Source of the DNA: Rhabditophanes sp. KR3021
Taxonomy: Eukaryota; Nematoda; Chromadorea; Rhabditida; Alloionematidae
Assembly (NCBI GenBank): GCA_963281155.1
Contig: CAUJLY010000001.1
Span: 2,232,001-2,296,000 of the forward strand
DNA: 64,000 nt
Reading direction: 5' to 3'
The translations under genes and the position numbers were made by a program. The notes beneath the pieces were generated by a model, which did not search any database, was not told the DNA's origin, and saw only the letters and a list, made by a program, of their open reading frames with translations. Of this stretch, positions 63,555 through 64,000 are shown in pieces. Position 1 is the stretch's first letter; each line of letters starts with the position of its first letter.

Positions 63555-64000
63555 TTAGTATCATTTGATTGATGAGAAATTATCACAGATGTTTTTTTAT
63601 TGTTGTTATTTATGTTTGATTTAATAAAGAATAGAAAATAACTGGTCGGTAATATTTCTCAAAATATAATTGATTGTGTGAAAATAGTTAGTTAGAACAG
63701 TCAAATTAATTAATGCAAGTGACAGATATAAATTTATTATTTTTTAAAACATCATAAAGGAAATAATAGTGTGCACCTACTGATTGTGAAAGTTTGCGCT
63801 TTATTCTGACCTGAACTGCATTTGACATTTTGATTATGTGATCGCATAATTTATAGTCTGTGGCAACTCCTATCAATATAAATGTAGAACAACATTTGTT
63901 CACCTAATAATGGACTAAAAAAAAGATTTCTAAAATTAAAAACATGAAGAGAAAAAATGAAATTACACATCACTAAAAAATGTAAATGTGTGAACACACA
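63555..64000. other. 3' flank/intergenic, no gene supported
   Basis: AATAAAGAATAG shortly after the stop may be the polyadenylation signal of the glycoprotein gene. A minus-strand 65-codon frame at 63706-63903 has no supporting features. Confidence 0.45.

Overview
The window is AT-rich nuclear DNA from a nematode. The evidence is of several kinds: divergent seven-transmembrane chemoreceptors of nematode-only families (a clear Srt type, two Str-superfamily types and a broken Sra-superfamily-like piece); very short introns (mostly 36-50 nt) ending in TTTTAG, ATTTAG or TTTCAG; splice-acceptor-like sequences with no upstream exon just before several start codons, as expected for spliced-leader trans-splicing; and animal genes such as dishevelled and a SoxB factor. 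The TAG-rich acceptors and low GC argue against a close Caenorhabditis relative, but the species cannot be fixed from the sequence. One 500-N assembly gap (28583-29082) cuts two genes.

Layout. 1-5.4 kb: two identical tRNA-Leu(AAG) genes with a tRNA fragment between them, a tRNA-Leu(TAA), a four-exon Str-type receptor and a two-exon Srt receptor. 7.7-9.7 kb: a small TPR-like gene and a decayed coiled-coil gene. 10.1-12.0 kb (minus): an MBOAT lysophospholipid acyltransferase. 14.8-17.2 kb: a USP36/42-like deubiquitinase. 20.4-22.5 kb: tRNA-Phe, then a compact dishevelled gene with divergent DIX, PDZ and DEP domains. 22.7-23.7 kb: a decayed, possibly kelch-like gene. 24.6-26.8 kb: two LTR-like relics in inverted orientation flanking a two-exon receptor. 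28.3-29.5 kb: a papain-family protease and a receptor, converging into the gap. 30.3-31.9 kb: a clear ACAD9/VLCAD-type acyl-CoA dehydrogenase pseudogene.

31.9-49.7 kb is a 17.7-kb stretch in which I can support no gene. It ends at an intronless SoxB transcription factor (49671-50672), so it is best read as that gene's regulatory landscape. It holds a nine-copy 12-bp tandem repeat and clusters of SOX-like sites.

53.0-59.5 kb (minus) is the most unusual locus: a secreted mucin-like gene that I resolve into about 35 exons and about 1,481 codons. Nearly all internal exons are tiny (24-162 nt), encode Thr/Pro runs and are phase 1-1. Part of the gene is a tandem array of duplicated intron-plus-microexon units. 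It is followed by nine copies of a two-cysteine module and a C-terminal PAN/apple-like exon. The last 4 kb carry a small secreted protein, a single-pass membrane protein and an intronless type I membrane glycoprotein, none of which I can assign to a family. There is no operon or shared pathway: this is an ordinary animal gene neighbourhood with a high share of surface, secreted and chemosensory genes and at least three pseudogenes.
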